In this document: positions 1 through 10,300 of the stretch, piece after piece
Layout of the letters: each line of letters begins with the position of its first letter
How positions within the stretch are numbered: the first letter of the stretch is position 1
Origin: an uncultured Flavobacteriaceae bacterium
GTDB lineage: Bacteria > Bacteroidota > Bacteroidia > Flavobacteriales > Flavobacteriaceae
Assembly: GCA_938017825.1 (NCBI GenBank)
Contig: CALIJE010000013.1
Span: 1 to 39,835 of the forward strand
Reading direction: 5' to 3'
DNA: 39,835 nucleotides
The notes under the pieces: model-generated
The model's input: only the letters and a program-made list of their open reading frames with translations
What the model was told of the DNA's origin: nothing
Databases searched by the model: none
Position numbers and translations under genes: made by a program

Positions 1-1535
1 GGAGCAACCGGGCCGTCACCTACCATTCTTGCCTCATCTAGAACCCTAGTATCTGAAGTGCTCTCAGCTCTGGCGATACCTGTTTTGGCAAGCTCCTGAC
101 TCAGGTAATTGAAAAGATTCTCATACAAGGTACTTTGTCTTTGAATGGTCAACAATTGATTTTGTTGGGTGGGCAAATCACTTATGAGCCCCCCTACATT
201 TGACAATTGTGCATTTACTCTTTGCAATGAGAATTCGGAAGTTTTTATAGCGTTACGCAAATTACTGAGCAATAAGTCTGTAGATTGATCAATCTGCTTA
301 TTTAAGATTTGCATTTCCTCATTGTTACTGGTCACGAAGAACTTCTTCTTAGACCTTTTGGCATACAGCTCTTTAAGCTCCAAAATATTTGCATTAATCA
401 GCTGATCATCTATTCCCACAGCGGTGGGAATAACAAACTCATCTCCATTGCGATTCTCCTCAATACTCTGTATAAGGGTATTGTAAAAATTTAGGTCTAT
501 TCCAATTTTTGCACGTCTAACCTGCAGTTTTTGAGTTTGATCCATTGCATTGTTGGCTGTTTCACCTAAGTCAAGAGCGTTTTTTCCCTTTTTGAATTTT
601 TCAAGCTTTGCTTCGACCTTTACCAACGAATCTGATATCTCTTTAAGCTGATTTTGAATAAACGCCTCTTTGCTTGTTGCGATTTTATTTCTCGAAACAA
701 GCTTATTCTCTATATAGTTTTCAGTCAGCTTTTTTAAGAAATCAACTTCTTTATCAATTACCTTACCAGTAGATGCTATTTTAAATATACTCGCTTGAAT
801 GTCAATATTATTGACGGCAAGATTGTCCATGTAAAAATTTGCAATTCCTGTTGGGTTATGTACTACGAAACTTAAATCTCCTTCAAAATCACCTGCATTC
901 ACCTTATAATCTGGTCTTTGCAATGTAAAACTAAAGTAGTCGTGTTCAACGCGCTGGCCAAATTTGTAAATCTCGGAGAATGCCAAATCCCTACTTACCT
1001 TGTGCTGGGAACCATTCGAAGGATTTGAAACCACAAAATCTTTGCCTTCAACAGATAATTTGTACCTCTCGTTAGAAATTATTTCTATTTTAAAAGGGAC
1101 CCCATAAAGTTGCGCCTTGTCTTCAGAGAGGATTGTAGTAAATGGAAAATAGCCATAGTGCTCCATTTTTTTGGGCCATGCTCCCGAATAATAGGTAACA
1201 TCGAAGTTTAGGTCTTTTACAGTTTGACTAATAAGACTAAAGGATTTAATAATGCCTATTTCATTATATAAATTCTTTTCCATTTCAATTAGACTCACGC
1301 CGCCTTCAACATATTTACTTTCGCCTAAAACACGGTTGCTCCCTGAAGAATCAATCAAGAGAGATGTTGAAACTTCGTATTTAGGTGTCGCAATAAAAAT
1401 GTAACCCAAGGCCAAGCCTACACATAAAGCAATGCTCGATAAGAATAGTAGTTTGTGTTTATATATCTTTTGAAAGAATGATTTCAAATTAACCTCTTGT
1501 TGCGTGCCAATATGTTTGTTCTTTTTCTTTTTCAT
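1..1535 (-). CDS. Wzc/Wzz-like polysaccharide chain-length and tyrosine kinase protein (partial)
   Basis: Reading the minus strand from the ATG at 1533-1535 gives an open frame of about 511 codons that runs off the left edge. The start is very basic (MKKKKNKHIG), followed by a first membrane helix near residues 27-48 (KLLFLSSIALCVGLALGYIF), a Wzz-type periplasmic domain, and long helical stretches with coiled-coil character (EAFIQNQLKEISDSLVKVEA). It ends at VLDEARMVGDGPVAP, the motif that in Bacteroidota Wzc proteins lies just before the second membrane helix and the cytoplasmic BY-kinase domain. That kinase part is therefore expected beyond the window but not seen. The protein would control polymer length and export together with the Wza-like lipoprotein encoded 71 bp upstream in the same direction. 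Family assignment is firm; presence of the kinase is inferred. Confidence 0.85.
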   Translation of the reverse strand, partial: MKKKKNKHIGTQQEVNLKSFFQKIYKHKLLFLSSIALCVGLALGYIFIATPKYEVSTSLLIDSSGSNRVLGESKYVEGGVSLIEMEKNLYNEIGIIKSFSLISQTVKDLNFDVTYYSGAWPKKMEHYGYFPFTTILSEDKAQLYGVPFKIEIISNERYKLSVEGKDFVVSNPSNGSQHKVSRDLAFSEIYKFGQRVEHDYFSFTLQRPDYKVNAGDFEGDLSFVVHNPTGIANFYMDNLAVNNIDIQASIFKIASTGKVIDKEVDFLKKLTENYIENKLVSRNKIATSKEAFIQNQLKEISDSLVKVEAKLEKFKKGKNALDLGETANNAMDQTQKLQVRRAKIGIDLNFYNTLIQSIEENRNGDEFVIPTAVGIDDQLINANILELKELYAKRSKKKFFVTSNNEEMQILNKQIDQSTDLLLSNLRNAIKTSEFSLQRVNAQLSNVGGLISDLPTQQNQLLTIQRQSTLYENLFNYLSQELAKTGIARAESTSDTRVLDEARMVGDGPVA

Positions 1536-1606
1536 TTTGGGCAAAAATCAAATGTTGAAATCGTTATTCGAAATGGGTAAGTTAATGATTATACAAATTC
1601 CTATTC

Positions 1607-2431
1607 TTACTTCGAAGTGAAGTTCAAAATAAGAACGGTCGTTGATACTGCCGTCAAAATCAAGGTTAGTATTCCTAAATTATTCTGAACCAGTTTGGGT
1701 TTGGAAGTCTCCACATAGATTACATCATTAGGATGTAAAAAATAATATGGGGATTGAATTACTGAGGGATCGGTAAGATCTAAGCTAACGACCACAGACT
1801 CATCTCCATTTTGCCGAATCAATTTTACATTTCTTCGTTTAGCGGAAATATTTAAATCCCCACCCGTACTCAAGGCCTCAAAAATGGTCGCCTGAGTATT
1901 GTAAATGTAATAGGTGCCTGGGTTTTTCACATCACCCATAACCGAGACCTTAAAACTGGTCAATTTAACCGAAACCGTTGCATTCAAAAGATACTTGTCA
2001 ATCTCAGTTTGGACCAAATCCCTGATTTCTTCCACAGTAAGATCACTGACCTTCAATGAACCTACAATAGCCAGATTGATCATTCCCTCACGATTTACGG
2101 TATAACCTGTTAGATACAGCGATGCAGGGTTGGCTTCAATATTATTGTTTTCAATTGCCGATATGTTAAAAAATTCTGCTTGTTCAGGGTCCCTACTTTG
2201 AACTTTTACGCTCAATACATCATTAGGCTGAATCTTATATTTTGTGGCAATTACCGGTATCCGGAGTTTTTGTTTGTTCGTCTGCAAATAATCAACCTGT
2301 TTAGAAGTATAACAAGATGATAAGCTCACCAATAGCACTAGCATAAATAGTTTGCTCAGTTTATTGGTCACTTTGAAGGTGCTTTTTAAATGTGATCCGA
2401 CGAACGGATCAGTTTTGGACTCTTTCCTCAT
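1607..2431 (-). CDS. Wza-like polysaccharide export lipoprotein (Poly_export/SLBB)
   Basis: The 274-residue product has a lipoprotein signal (LVSLSSC, acylated Cys at residue 40), a Poly_export domain starting at YKIQPNDVLSVKV (about residues 65-150), an SLBB domain (VMGDVKNPGTYYI, about 168-245) and a C-terminal hydrophobic helix (ILTLILTAVSTTVLILNF) suited to crossing the outer membrane. It would form the outer-membrane exit for exopolysaccharide. The annotated ATG gives an unusually long n-region of about 28 residues before the hydrophobic core. An in-frame GTG at 2369-2371 (VTNKLSKLFM...) would give an ordinary signal peptide and could be the true start. It lies between the glycosylphosphotransferase and the Wzc-like gene, all on the minus strand. 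Confidence 0.9.
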   Translation of the reverse strand: MRKESKTDPFVGSHLKSTFKVTNKLSKLFMLVLLVSLSSCYTSKQVDYLQTNKQKLRIPVIATKYKIQPNDVLSVKVQSRDPEQAEFFNISAIENNNIEANPASLYLTGYTVNREGMINLAIVGSLKVSDLTVEEIRDLVQTEIDKYLLNATVSVKLTSFKVSVMGDVKNPGTYYIYNTQATIFEALSTGGDLNISAKRRNVKLIRQNGDESVVVSLDLTDPSVIQSPYYFLHPNDVIYVETSKPKLVQNNLGILTLILTAVSTTVLILNFTSK

Positions 2432-2575
2432 TACATTTCAAATTAATAGTACACACTTATGTTTTTGCACTCACCTTTCTTTATAGAAACGATTACGTAC
2501 GTGTTCTAAATGTTAAATGTACTGCTACTTTTGCTTGAAATCACTCTAAATGAGTTGAACGGTAACGCTTAAACG

Positions 2576-3967
2576 TCAAAATGCTTTTTTGTGGTGGCTC
2601 CCAAAAATCGTGAGGAATATAATTTTAAGATCGAGCCAAATACTCCAGTTTTCTATGTACCAAAGATCATGGTATACGCGCTCATTCTTTTGTTCATCGG
2701 TTACAGTGGGTCCACGCCATCCGTTGACTTGGGCCCAACCAGTGATTCCTGGTTTGATATAGCTTCTAACCATATAGTCATTAACCGTTTTTCTAAAGTC
2801 GTTCTGTAGATTGATTCTGTGAGGTCTTGGCCCAATTACACTCATCTCTCCTCGTAGAACATTGAAAAACTGTGGTAATTCATCCAAATCCAATTTTCGC
2901 AACCATTTGCCTACCCGGGTTATCCTCGGGTCGTTCACAATAGTTGACTGCGTGCCGTTCATAGGGTTATCACATACCGACATCGTTCGAAATTTATAGC
3001 ATTTGAACGTCTCGCCCGCCTCCCCTTTTCTGCTGGGCGTATATAGCACAGGCCCCTTGGAATCGATAAGAATCAAAATCGCGATAAGCAAAAATATTGG
3101 AGAACCAAGAATAATAATCCACAACGCAAAGCAAAAATCGAACATGCGCTTTAGAATAGTTTTGCTAAAATTATCGAGTGGTGATTGTCTGAGTTTAAAA
3201 ACAGCAAGGTCTCCCATGGCCATAGCCTTGTAATTTTTTGACATCAATAGGGGATTCTCAGGTATGAGTTTCACCCTTACACCATGATTATCTGCTATTT
3301 TGATAGTTTCTGCAATTTTCTCATGGCTCATCTCAGACATGGCAATAAATATCTCATCGATCGAGTGATCGGCTAAAACATTTGACAAGTCATTAATGTT
3401 CCCGAAGATTCTTAAATCGAATTCATTTTTCTGTTTCTCATCCCTGTTTTCTAGGTAGCCCAGAATATTATAACCGTACTGTGTCATGGCGTTTGTAAAG
3501 CCCTTGAGGTTAGTACCTTCGTAACCAGATCCGATAAGAAGGGTATCAGAAAAAAGATGGGATCCCTTTTTCTTTAAGAATTTCAAAAAGTACTTGTGCC
3601 CGATTAAGTTGAGGTAGGAGAATATAAAAATCGGTATGATAAAGGTAGAGCGATTAAAATAGGTCATTTTAAACAAGAACACCAAAGAAATCACAAAGCC
3701 CACGAAAAAGAACATGCACGTGAAAATACTCTTGAAATAAAAATAATCGGGATTAAAGTAGAACTCATTATCCCTGATCCAAAGAATAATAAACAACCAG
3801 CTCAAATTATAGATTATTGCCAGTCGCCCCAAATTGAGTAAAAAAGTTGGGTCATTAAACGAAAAATCTGATAACCCAAAAACCAAGTAAGTGATCAATA
3901 CTGCATTCAGTAGCACGAATTCAAAAGCCAAAAGGTTAATGAGTACGAATCTATTCTTTGAATTCAT
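2576..3967 (-). CDS. Undecaprenyl-phosphate glycosylphosphotransferase (WcaJ/WbaP-like)
   Basis: 463 residues. The N-terminal half carries four to five hydrophobic helices and a CoA-binding-like Rossmann segment (TLLIGSGYEG, near residues 140-240). The C-terminal half is a bacterial sugar transferase domain (PF02397 type): membrane helix ALWIIILGSPIFLLIAILI, then GPVLYTPSRKGEAGETFKCYKFRTM, then the signature LRKLDLDELPQFFNVLRGEM followed by SVIGPRP. The enzyme transfers a sugar-1-phosphate to undecaprenyl phosphate, the first membrane step of exopolysaccharide repeat-unit synthesis. It is the first gene of the leftward operon, with 144 bp to the export lipoprotein gene. The sugar specificity cannot be read from the sequence. 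Confidence 0.93.
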   Translation of the reverse strand: MNSKNRFVLINLLAFEFVLLNAVLITYLVFGLSDFSFNDPTFLLNLGRLAIIYNLSWLFIILWIRDNEFYFNPDYFYFKSIFTCMFFFVGFVISLVFLFKMTYFNRSTFIIPIFIFSYLNLIGHKYFLKFLKKKGSHLFSDTLLIGSGYEGTNLKGFTNAMTQYGYNILGYLENRDEKQKNEFDLRIFGNINDLSNVLADHSIDEIFIAMSEMSHEKIAETIKIADNHGVRVKLIPENPLLMSKNYKAMAMGDLAVFKLRQSPLDNFSKTILKRMFDFCFALWIIILGSPIFLLIAILILIDSKGPVLYTPSRKGEAGETFKCYKFRTMSVCDNPMNGTQSTIVNDPRITRVGKWLRKLDLDELPQFFNVLRGEMSVIGPRPHRINLQNDFRKTVNDYMVRSYIKPGITGWAQVNGWRGPTVTDEQKNERVYHDLWYIENWSIWLDLKIIFLTIFGSHHKKAF

Positions 3968-4071
3968 CGGAAATGTTATTTTTAATTTTCATTTAAACTA
4001 CTATGACATAGAGAGCAATCTGCTCAAAGTGCAATACGCATTGCCTTGTTGAAACAATTTTTAGAAGTTCA

Positions 4072-4104
4072 CAAACGTAGTCTTCCTCTCGTAATAGAAG
4101 ACAA
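4072..4104 (-). promoter_or_regulatory. Candidate promoter of the polysaccharide operon
   Basis: On the minus strand the -7 element TACGTTTG (4072-4079) matches the Bacteroidota consensus TAnnTTTG, and a TTG lies 22 bp upstream (4102-4104), within the 17-23 bp range known for Flavobacterium. Transcription would start near 4065, giving a leader of about 95 nt before the glycosylphosphotransferase ATG. Match by eye only. Confidence 0.5.
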
Positions 4105-4437
4105 AAATTCAGATGAAAAAAATTAGTAGCTCAGGGGAATCTGGGGGAGATAGCTTTGAGGTTTAAAGCATTTTTTTGAATTTTTTTGGTTTGGTCATAA
4201 TTCTAAAAAAAACTGGCTTATAACAAGAACTAAAATTAACTTGAACAAACATACATGATGTTTCAAAAACATTACTTGTTCATCAAATGAATTGAAGTTT
4301 TGGATGCACTATATCTTCATTGGCGGATTTTTATATTTCAAGCTTCGAATGTAGCTGTATGGCGACGAATGTCGCAAAATAATAGATAAACGGTTTTAAA
4401 TATCGTTTAAAGCGCAATTCAGCATCAATAATGTCTG

Positions 4438-4462
4438 AAAAAAATACATCGGTTTATCGATG
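4438..4462 (-). terminator. Weak rho-independent terminator of aspS
   Basis: On the minus strand CATCG-ATAAAC-CGATG (4447-4462) is followed by TATTTTTTT (4438-4446), about 46 nt past the aspS stop. The stem is only 5 bp, so its efficiency is doubtful, but position and U-tract fit. Confidence 0.45.
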
Positions 4463-4508
4463 AAGCGTGAATTTTGTGTCTGTACAACATGAGGTAAAAA
4501 GCTGTTTT

Positions 4509-6257
4509 TCAAAGATCTATCTTCAAATTCAATTCCTTCAGTTGTGCTGAATCAATTGGAGAAGGGGCATCGATCATGACATCCCTACCGCTATTGTTCT
4601 TTGGGAAAGCTATAAAGTCTCGAATGGTTTCTTGACCGCCCAAAATGGCCACCAATCTATCCAATCCAAAAGCGATACCCCCATGTGGCGGAGCACCATA
4701 TTGAAAGGCATCCATTAGAAAGCCAAATTGCGCTTTTGCCTCTTCGGGTGTAAAGCCTAAATGTTTGAACATTACAGCTTGTGTCTCCTTGTCATGAATA
4801 CGTATTGAACCTCCCCCAATTTCATTGCCATTAAGGACTAAATCATAGGCATTCGCTCGAACTGCGCCCGGTTCTGAATCAAGTAATTCCAATTGTCCAG
4901 GTTTTGGGGATGTGAACGGATGGTGCATGGCATGGTAGTGACCGGTTTCCTCGTCTAATTCCAATAAGGGAAAGTCAATTACCCATAAGGGTGCAAATTC
5001 CTCAGGATTTCGAAGACCTAGACGTTCTGCCATTTCCATTCGAAGGGCACTTAGTTGAGCTCTTACCTTATTTTGTTCACCCGATAGTATGCACATTAGG
5101 TCGCCGGCTTTTGCCCCCATGCGCTCGGCCCACTTAGACAAATCTTCTTGGCTATAAAATTTATCGACAGATGACTTAAAGCTCCCATCATCATTGGAGC
5201 GACAATAGACCATCCCCAACGCCCCAACTTGCGGGCGCTTTACCCAATCGGTTAACTTATCTATTTCTTTTCGCGTGAATGAATTGCCTCCAGGAACCGC
5301 AATACCAACCACCAATTCCGCAGAATTAAATACATTGAATGCTTTGTGCTGGGCGATATCGTTTAATTCGCCAAACTCCATGCCAAACCGAATATCGGGT
5401 TTATCATTGCCATAACGCTTCATAGCTTCGTCATAGGTCATTCTTGGAAACGTCTCAATATCAACCCCCTTAATTTCGTGAAGCAGATGTTTGGTCAACC
5501 CCTCAAAAGCACTCAAAATATCTTCTTGTTCAACAAAAGCCATTTCACAATCGATCTGTGTGAATTCTGGTTGCCGGTCTGCACGTAGGTCCTCGTCACG
5601 AAAGCACTTAACAATTTGAAAATACTTGTCCAAACCACCGACCATTAAGAGCTGCTTGAAGGTTTGCGGGGATTGCGGAAGTGCGTAAAATTGACCTTCG
5701 TTCATACGACTAGGCACAACAAAGTCTCGTGCACCCTCGGGGGTAGACTTAATCAAATAGGGGGTTTCTACTTCTATGAAGCCCTCTTCCGAAAGATATT
5801 TTCGAACTTCCATGGTGACCTTGCTCCTAAAAATCAGACTGTCTTTTACTGGATTTCTACGTATGTCTAAATAGCGATACTTCATTCGGATATCCTCTCC
5901 GCCATCTGTTTCATCCTCAATAGTAAAAGGAGGTGTTTGAGATTCGTTCAAGACCACGACCTCTTCGACCAAGACTTCAATATTCCCAGTAGGTATATTT
6001 GGGTTTTTTGAGGCTCTTTCAATGACCTCGCCCCGCACCTGAACCACAAATTCACGACCTAGATTTCGTGCCTGTTCCAACAATTCGGAAGAAGTTCGGT
6101 CTTCGTCAAAAACCAGTTGTGTTATGCCATAGCGGTCGCGCAGATCTACCCAAGCTACAAAACCTTTATCCCGAATTTTGTGCACCCAACCCGAAAGAGT
6201 GACTCCTTGACTAATGTGTGATTCGCGTAGTTCTCCGCAATTATGACTTCTATACAT
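4509..6257 (-). CDS. aspS: Aspartate--tRNA ligase
   Basis: Class II aminoacyl-tRNA synthetase that charges tRNA with aspartate. Order of domains: N-terminal OB-fold anticodon-binding domain ([23 protein letters not shown]), motif 2 region [20 protein letters not shown], the bacterial GAD insertion, and motif 3 [13 protein letters not shown], with AMHHPFTSP as in bacterial AspRS. The frame is open upstream to an ATG at 6320, but I place the start at the ATG at 6255-6257 ([15 protein letters not shown], 582 residues). Family members begin there, the extra 21 residues ([12 protein letters not shown]...) look like untranslated leader, and a -7 promoter element lies inside that stretch at 6278-6285. 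Length is normal for the bacterial enzyme. Confidence 0.96.
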   Translation of the reverse strand: MYRSHNCGELRESHISQGVTLSGWVHKIRDKGFVAWVDLRDRYGITQLVFDEDRTSSELLEQARNLGREFVVQVRGEVIERASKNPNIPTGNIEVLVEEVVVLNESQTPPFTIEDETDGGEDIRMKYRYLDIRRNPVKDSLIFRSKVTMEVRKYLSEEGFIEVETPYLIKSTPEGARDFVVPSRMNEGQFYALPQSPQTFKQLLMVGGLDKYFQIVKCFRDEDLRADRQPEFTQIDCEMAFVEQEDILSAFEGLTKHLLHEIKGVDIETFPRMTYDEAMKRYGNDKPDIRFGMEFGELNDIAQHKAFNVFNSAELVVGIAVPGGNSFTRKEIDKLTDWVKRPQVGALGMVYCRSNDDGSFKSSVDKFYSQEDLSKWAERMGAKAGDLMCILSGEQNKVRAQLSALRMEMAERLGLRNPEEFAPLWVIDFPLLELDEETGHYHAMHHPFTSPKPGQLELLDSEPGAVRANAYDLVLNGNEIGGGSIRIHDKETQAVMFKHLGFTPEEAKAQFGFLMDAFQYGAPPHGGIAFGLDRLVAILGGQETIRDFIAFPKNNSGRDVMIDAPSPIDSAQLKELNLKIDL

Positions 6258-6277
6258 CGGAATAAAATTTAAGTGTG

Positions 6278-6285
6278 CAAATTTA
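6278..6285 (-). promoter_or_regulatory. Candidate -7 element of the aspS promoter
   Basis: TAAATTTG on the minus strand matches TAnnTTTG. It would start transcription near 6271, about 14 nt before the chosen aspS ATG. No TTG is found at the usual distance, so support is partial. It still argues against the upstream ATG at 6320. Confidence 0.4.
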
Positions 6286-6553
6286 AGAAGATTTATTAGG
6301 GAGCTATAGGTATAATCCAATAATTAATAGACAAGAGACCCTTGTTCTGTTCAATATTCTTGCGAATAATTTGCTCTCTTAAGAAACGATCCCATAATGA
6401 CTACCGACTTATCATTGATTCCTAAAAATCAATATGAAAGTACTTTCTTACAAAATAATTTGATGCGCATTACCGTTACTGATACATATAAACCTTTTCG
6501 CTCCGCTAAAACCGGACGATGTTTTACAGTTACTTAAGCCCAAAATCTTACCG

Positions 6554-7303
6554 ATGCCATTCACTGGTTCACATCCTGCTATCATACTACCTCTTCTAAA
6601 ACGCCGCATTTTTTCGGTTTCAGGACTCATAATGGGTAGTATGGTCCCCGATTTCGAATTTTTTATTCTATTGGAGGCAAATGTGGTACATGGCCATGGT
6701 CTATTGCCTATGTTTTGGCTGAACATACCCACGGCCCTGATATGCATAACGATTTACCACACTATTGTTCGAAATCAGCTTATTCAAAACCTACCTGACT
6801 ATTTTAGAAAAAAATTCCGCCCCTTTTTACACTTTGATTGGCTCACTTATTTCAAATCTAATTATGGGGAAGTATTGATCTCAATTCTTGTCGGTAATTT
6901 GAGTCATTTATTTTGGGATGCCTTTACCCATTCCGATGGTTTCATAACAGAGCATGTAACCTACTTAAGCCAGTCCTTTTGGGATATTCCACTCTATCAC
7001 ATATTACAATATGCATTTAGCTTTTTAGGGGCCATCGGCATTCTACAATTTGTAGACCGCATGCCTAATTATAAATTAAGGAATTATACGCCTATAAGTG
7101 ATATAGTACGCTATTGGTGCATAGTTTTCGTCGTTACCGCTGCCATCTATCTCATGAGATATGATCCTGTGGATTATGAAAATTTTACCGCGCGAGTGGT
7201 CTTTACATGTGCAGGATTCTTGGCAGGGCTCATCGTAGCTTCGCTATGGCATACGCTAAAGCGCCAGAAAAAGGAAACGAGACCTGCTGTCCAAAAGGCC
7301 TAA
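6554..7303 (+). CDS. DUF4184 family membrane protein
   Basis: 249 residues starting MPFTGSHPAIILPLL, the hallmark of DUF4184 proteins, with SMVPDFEFFI soon after and several membrane helices (ISILVGNLSHLFWDAFTHSD, YWCIVFVVTAAIYLM, AGFLAGLIVASLWHTL). The conserved His and Asp residues (SHP, VPDFE, HLFWDAFTHSD) resemble those of YdjM-type membrane hydrolases, but no reaction is established for the family. The C-terminus is basic and cytoplasmic (KRQKKETRPAVQKA). It stands alone, divergent from aspS with about 296 bp between them that hold no other gene I can see, and convergent with the efflux operon. An overlapping minus-strand frame at 6448-6747 is a shadow. Confidence 0.85.
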   Translation: MPFTGSHPAIILPLLKRRIFSVSGLIMGSMVPDFEFFILLEANVVHGHGLLPMFWLNIPTALICITIYHTIVRNQLIQNLPDYFRKKFRPFLHFDWLTYFKSNYGEVLISILVGNLSHLFWDAFTHSDGFITEHVTYLSQSFWDIPLYHILQYAFSFLGAIGILQFVDRMPNYKLRNYTPISDIVRYWCIVFVVTAAIYLMRYDPVDYENFTARVVFTCAGFLAGLIVASLWHTLKRQKKETRPAVQKA

Positions 7304-7304
7304 A

Positions 7305-7332
7305 AAAACCCAGACAAAATTGACTGGGTTTT
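7305..7332. terminator. Bidirectional terminator hairpin between DUF4184 and the RND operon
   Basis: AAAACCCAG (7305-7313) and CTGGGTTTT (7324-7332) form a perfect 9-bp stem with a 10-nt loop. Its ends are A/T tracts, so it can end transcription of the plus-strand DUF4184 gene (stop at 7301-7303) and, from the other side, of the minus-strand efflux operon (stop at 7364). Confidence 0.75.
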
Positions 7333-7363
7333 CGTTCGAAATTATATACGTAGTTCAGGGTAA

Positions 7364-10300
7364 CTAATCTGAAGTACCCGTCTTAGGAAGTGTTTCGTAT
7401 TCCACTTTTTCGTTCAATAGTTCTTCGCCTAATTTTGATTCAGGATTTCGCCAACCCCTTACCTTAGTCTTCATTCGATAGGAGATGTTAAAAAGTACAG
7501 GAACAATAATCAATGTAAGGAAGGTCGCTACGATCAGCCCAAAAATAACCGTCCAAGCTAAGGGTCCCCAAAACACCACATTGTCTCCTCCAAAATAAAT
7601 TTTTGGATCAAAATCGGTAAAGAGCGAGAAAAAATCAATGTTCAATCCAATGGCCAACGGAATTAGTCCTAATACGGTTGTAATGGCCGTTAAAATTACC
7701 GGCCGCAATCTCGCCTTACCCGCTTGAGTAATTACCGGTGTTACTTCTTCCATAGATAGTAGATCTTTATCATTCATTTGAAGATCAACTTTCTTGCGGT
7801 CAATGAGAATTTGGGTATAATCCAACAGTACTACGCCATTATTAACAACGATTCCCGCCAGAGAAATTATCCCCATCATAGTCATCATGATTACGAAAGA
7901 CCACCCGGTAATCATTAATCCACCAAAGACCCCGATAAAACTCAGGAATATGGCAATCATAATGATCAAGGGTTTTGATATCCCTCCGAATTGGAAAATT
8001 AGAATCAACATTATCAATGCCAAACCTCCAAAAAATGCACCCACCAAGAAATTCATTTGCTTATTCTGCTCTTCGATCTCTCCTGTGTAATCAACCTTCA
8101 CCGTATCGGGAATGCCTTTGTAGTTCTTCATTTCATTTCGAACCTGTTCCACAACGGCAGCGGGGTTTCCGCCAGCGGTCAAACCAGAATAAACCGTTAC
8201 TACTCGATTTCCATTTCTGTGTTTAATAGAACTAAAGCCCGATGAGTTGCGTTGAGCCGCAACGGAGGAAACAGGTATCTCCTTGATTTGACCAGAAGCC
8301 TGATCTCTAAAAATAATGTTCTGGTTAAAGAGTGCATTTTTATCAAAACGTATATCACTATTGAACCGAACATTGATATCATAATCTTCGCCATCTAGTT
8401 TGTAAACCCCTGCTTTTTCACCGAATAACGAACGGCGCAATTGATTGCCAACCTGGCCGACAGCAACACCTAACTCCCCGGCCTTTTGACGATCAACAAC
8501 AACTTGCATTGAAGGCTTGCTTTTGTTCACGTTGATCTTTAATTCTTCTATATAGGGTATACTCTTACTGTTGAGAAAGTTGCGAATATCTTCTGCGACG
8601 CTTATCAGTTCATCATAGTCCTTTCCCTGTAGTTCAATATTTACTGGATACCCGGCAGGAGGACCTTCGGAAAGTTTCTCAACTGATATCGAAACACCAG
8701 GATAAACGCCGGTAAGGTCCGCTTGAATGGCTCCCCTAAGCTCTTCGGTATCCAATCCGTTTCGATACTTAAATTCTCGCATTGAAACGGTGACTTTTCC
8801 ACGATGTGGCATTTCAGAAGCCGAACCACCATCAGTTTGAGGATTTCCTGCCCCCTCGCCAACTTGGGAGACTGCAGATTCTACCAAATAATTGTAATCC
8901 GCATCTCTTTTATACTTTTCGCGCGCCACAACATTATACACCCTATCTTCAATCGCTTTTGTAATTTTATTGGTCTTGGCTATAGAGGTGCCCTCTGGGT
9001 ATTCGATATATACATACACTTCATTCGGACTATTTTCGGGAAAAAATTCAATTTTTGTCCTTCCCGAACCTAAAGACATTCCGAATAATATGAAGGTAAC
9101 GAGCAAGAGCAAAACGGTGACCCCAAAGTACCAATACACATTTCCACCACGCAATGCGTGTTTTATGCGGCGTTCATACCAATTTTCGAAACGGGGCATG
9201 ACCTTGTTTTGAAAGCTGTTCGCTGCGCCCTTGATTACATATTTATAAGCCCAGAGCATCAGTGCCGTAAAAATCATCACAGTTCCAAGTCCTCTTGCCG
9301 CACCACCTACAAATAAGATGAAAACACCTAGGCCTACCAAAATAACCGTTGTTCTAATAAGTCCTTTTTGACCTATTTCCTTATCGCCGATTTCCATATA
9401 CTGGGAAACCAGCATCGAATTCATAAAAAGTGCCACGAACAATGATGAGCCCAATACAACAGATAGCGTTACCGGGAAGTAAATCATGAACTGCCCGAAA
9501 AGACCTGGCCAAAGTCCGAGTGGTACAAAAGCAGCTACTGTAGTAATCGTCGAGATTATAATGGGTACCGCTATTTCACCTATACCCTTTTTAGCAGCTT
9601 CGGTACGCGACATGCCTTCGTTCATCAAGCGGTATACGTTTTCGACGACCACAATACCATTGTCAACGAGCATGCCCAATCCCATAATCATTCCGAAAAG
9701 CACCATCGTATTCAAGGTAAAGCTGAGACTATCGATTAGAACCCCTAAAGTATCTAGGACAAAGAAGGATATGAACATCGACATCGGTATCGCAAAACCA
9801 ACGAAAAGAGCATTTCGAAACCCTAGGAAAAACATTAAAACGGTAACCACTAAAATAATCCCGAAAATGATACTATTGACTAAATCATCTACCTGATTAA
9901 GGGTTCTATCTGAAGAATCATTGGCTATGGAAATGTTCAAATCGGGTGGATAATACTCTGCTTGTGCTTTCTTCACAAGCTCTCGAATTTGGGTGGTAGC
10001 CTCGATCGTATTCGTCCCAGAACGTTTTTTGATATCTAGCATAACCACACTTTCCCCGAATTCACGGGCAAAGGTCGTTTTGTCCTCCTCCTCGAAAGAA
10101 ACCGTTGCAATATCCTTTAAGTATACTGCCCCGTTCTCTGATTTAACCACAAACTCATTAAGTTCCTTTGGGTCTTCAATTTCGCCTAGAACACGGATCG
10201 TTCTTCGTTGCTCACTGGTTTTGATATTCCCTGCGGACATGGTCATGTTCCCATTTCCGATGGCACTTATTACATCTTGAAAGCTAACTTTGGCAGCCAT

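Larger units (their letters stand above)
3968..4508. other. 541-bp non-coding region between the polysaccharide operon and aspS
   Basis: No convincing ORF on either strand. The region is AT-rich. It holds a candidate promoter for the polysaccharide operon (4072-4104), a weak terminator behind aspS (4438-4462), a second promoter -7-like match on the minus strand (4246-4253, TATGTTTG, without a well-spaced -33), and small dyads: TGAACAA/TTGTTCA around 4242-4282, TAAACG/CGTTTA near 4387-4410, and a GGCGAC/GTCGC hairpin near 4361-4375. Only the first two have a clear use. Confidence 0.6.

Noticed and set aside
4242-4282. TGAACAA/TTGTTCA dyad in the 541-bp intergenic region
   Set aside because: Short arms with long spacing in AT-rich DNA and no adjacent promoter on either strand with proper spacing. 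No use assigned.
6448-6747. Minus-strand frame of 99 codons over the start of the DUF4184 gene
   Set aside because: No family resemblance, and it overlaps the conserved MPFTGSHP start on the other strand.
9486-9896. Long plus-strand frame (136 codons) inside the RND pump gene
   Set aside because: Lies wholly within a well-supported minus-strand gene, has low-complexity composition and no family resemblance. It is a shadow frame.
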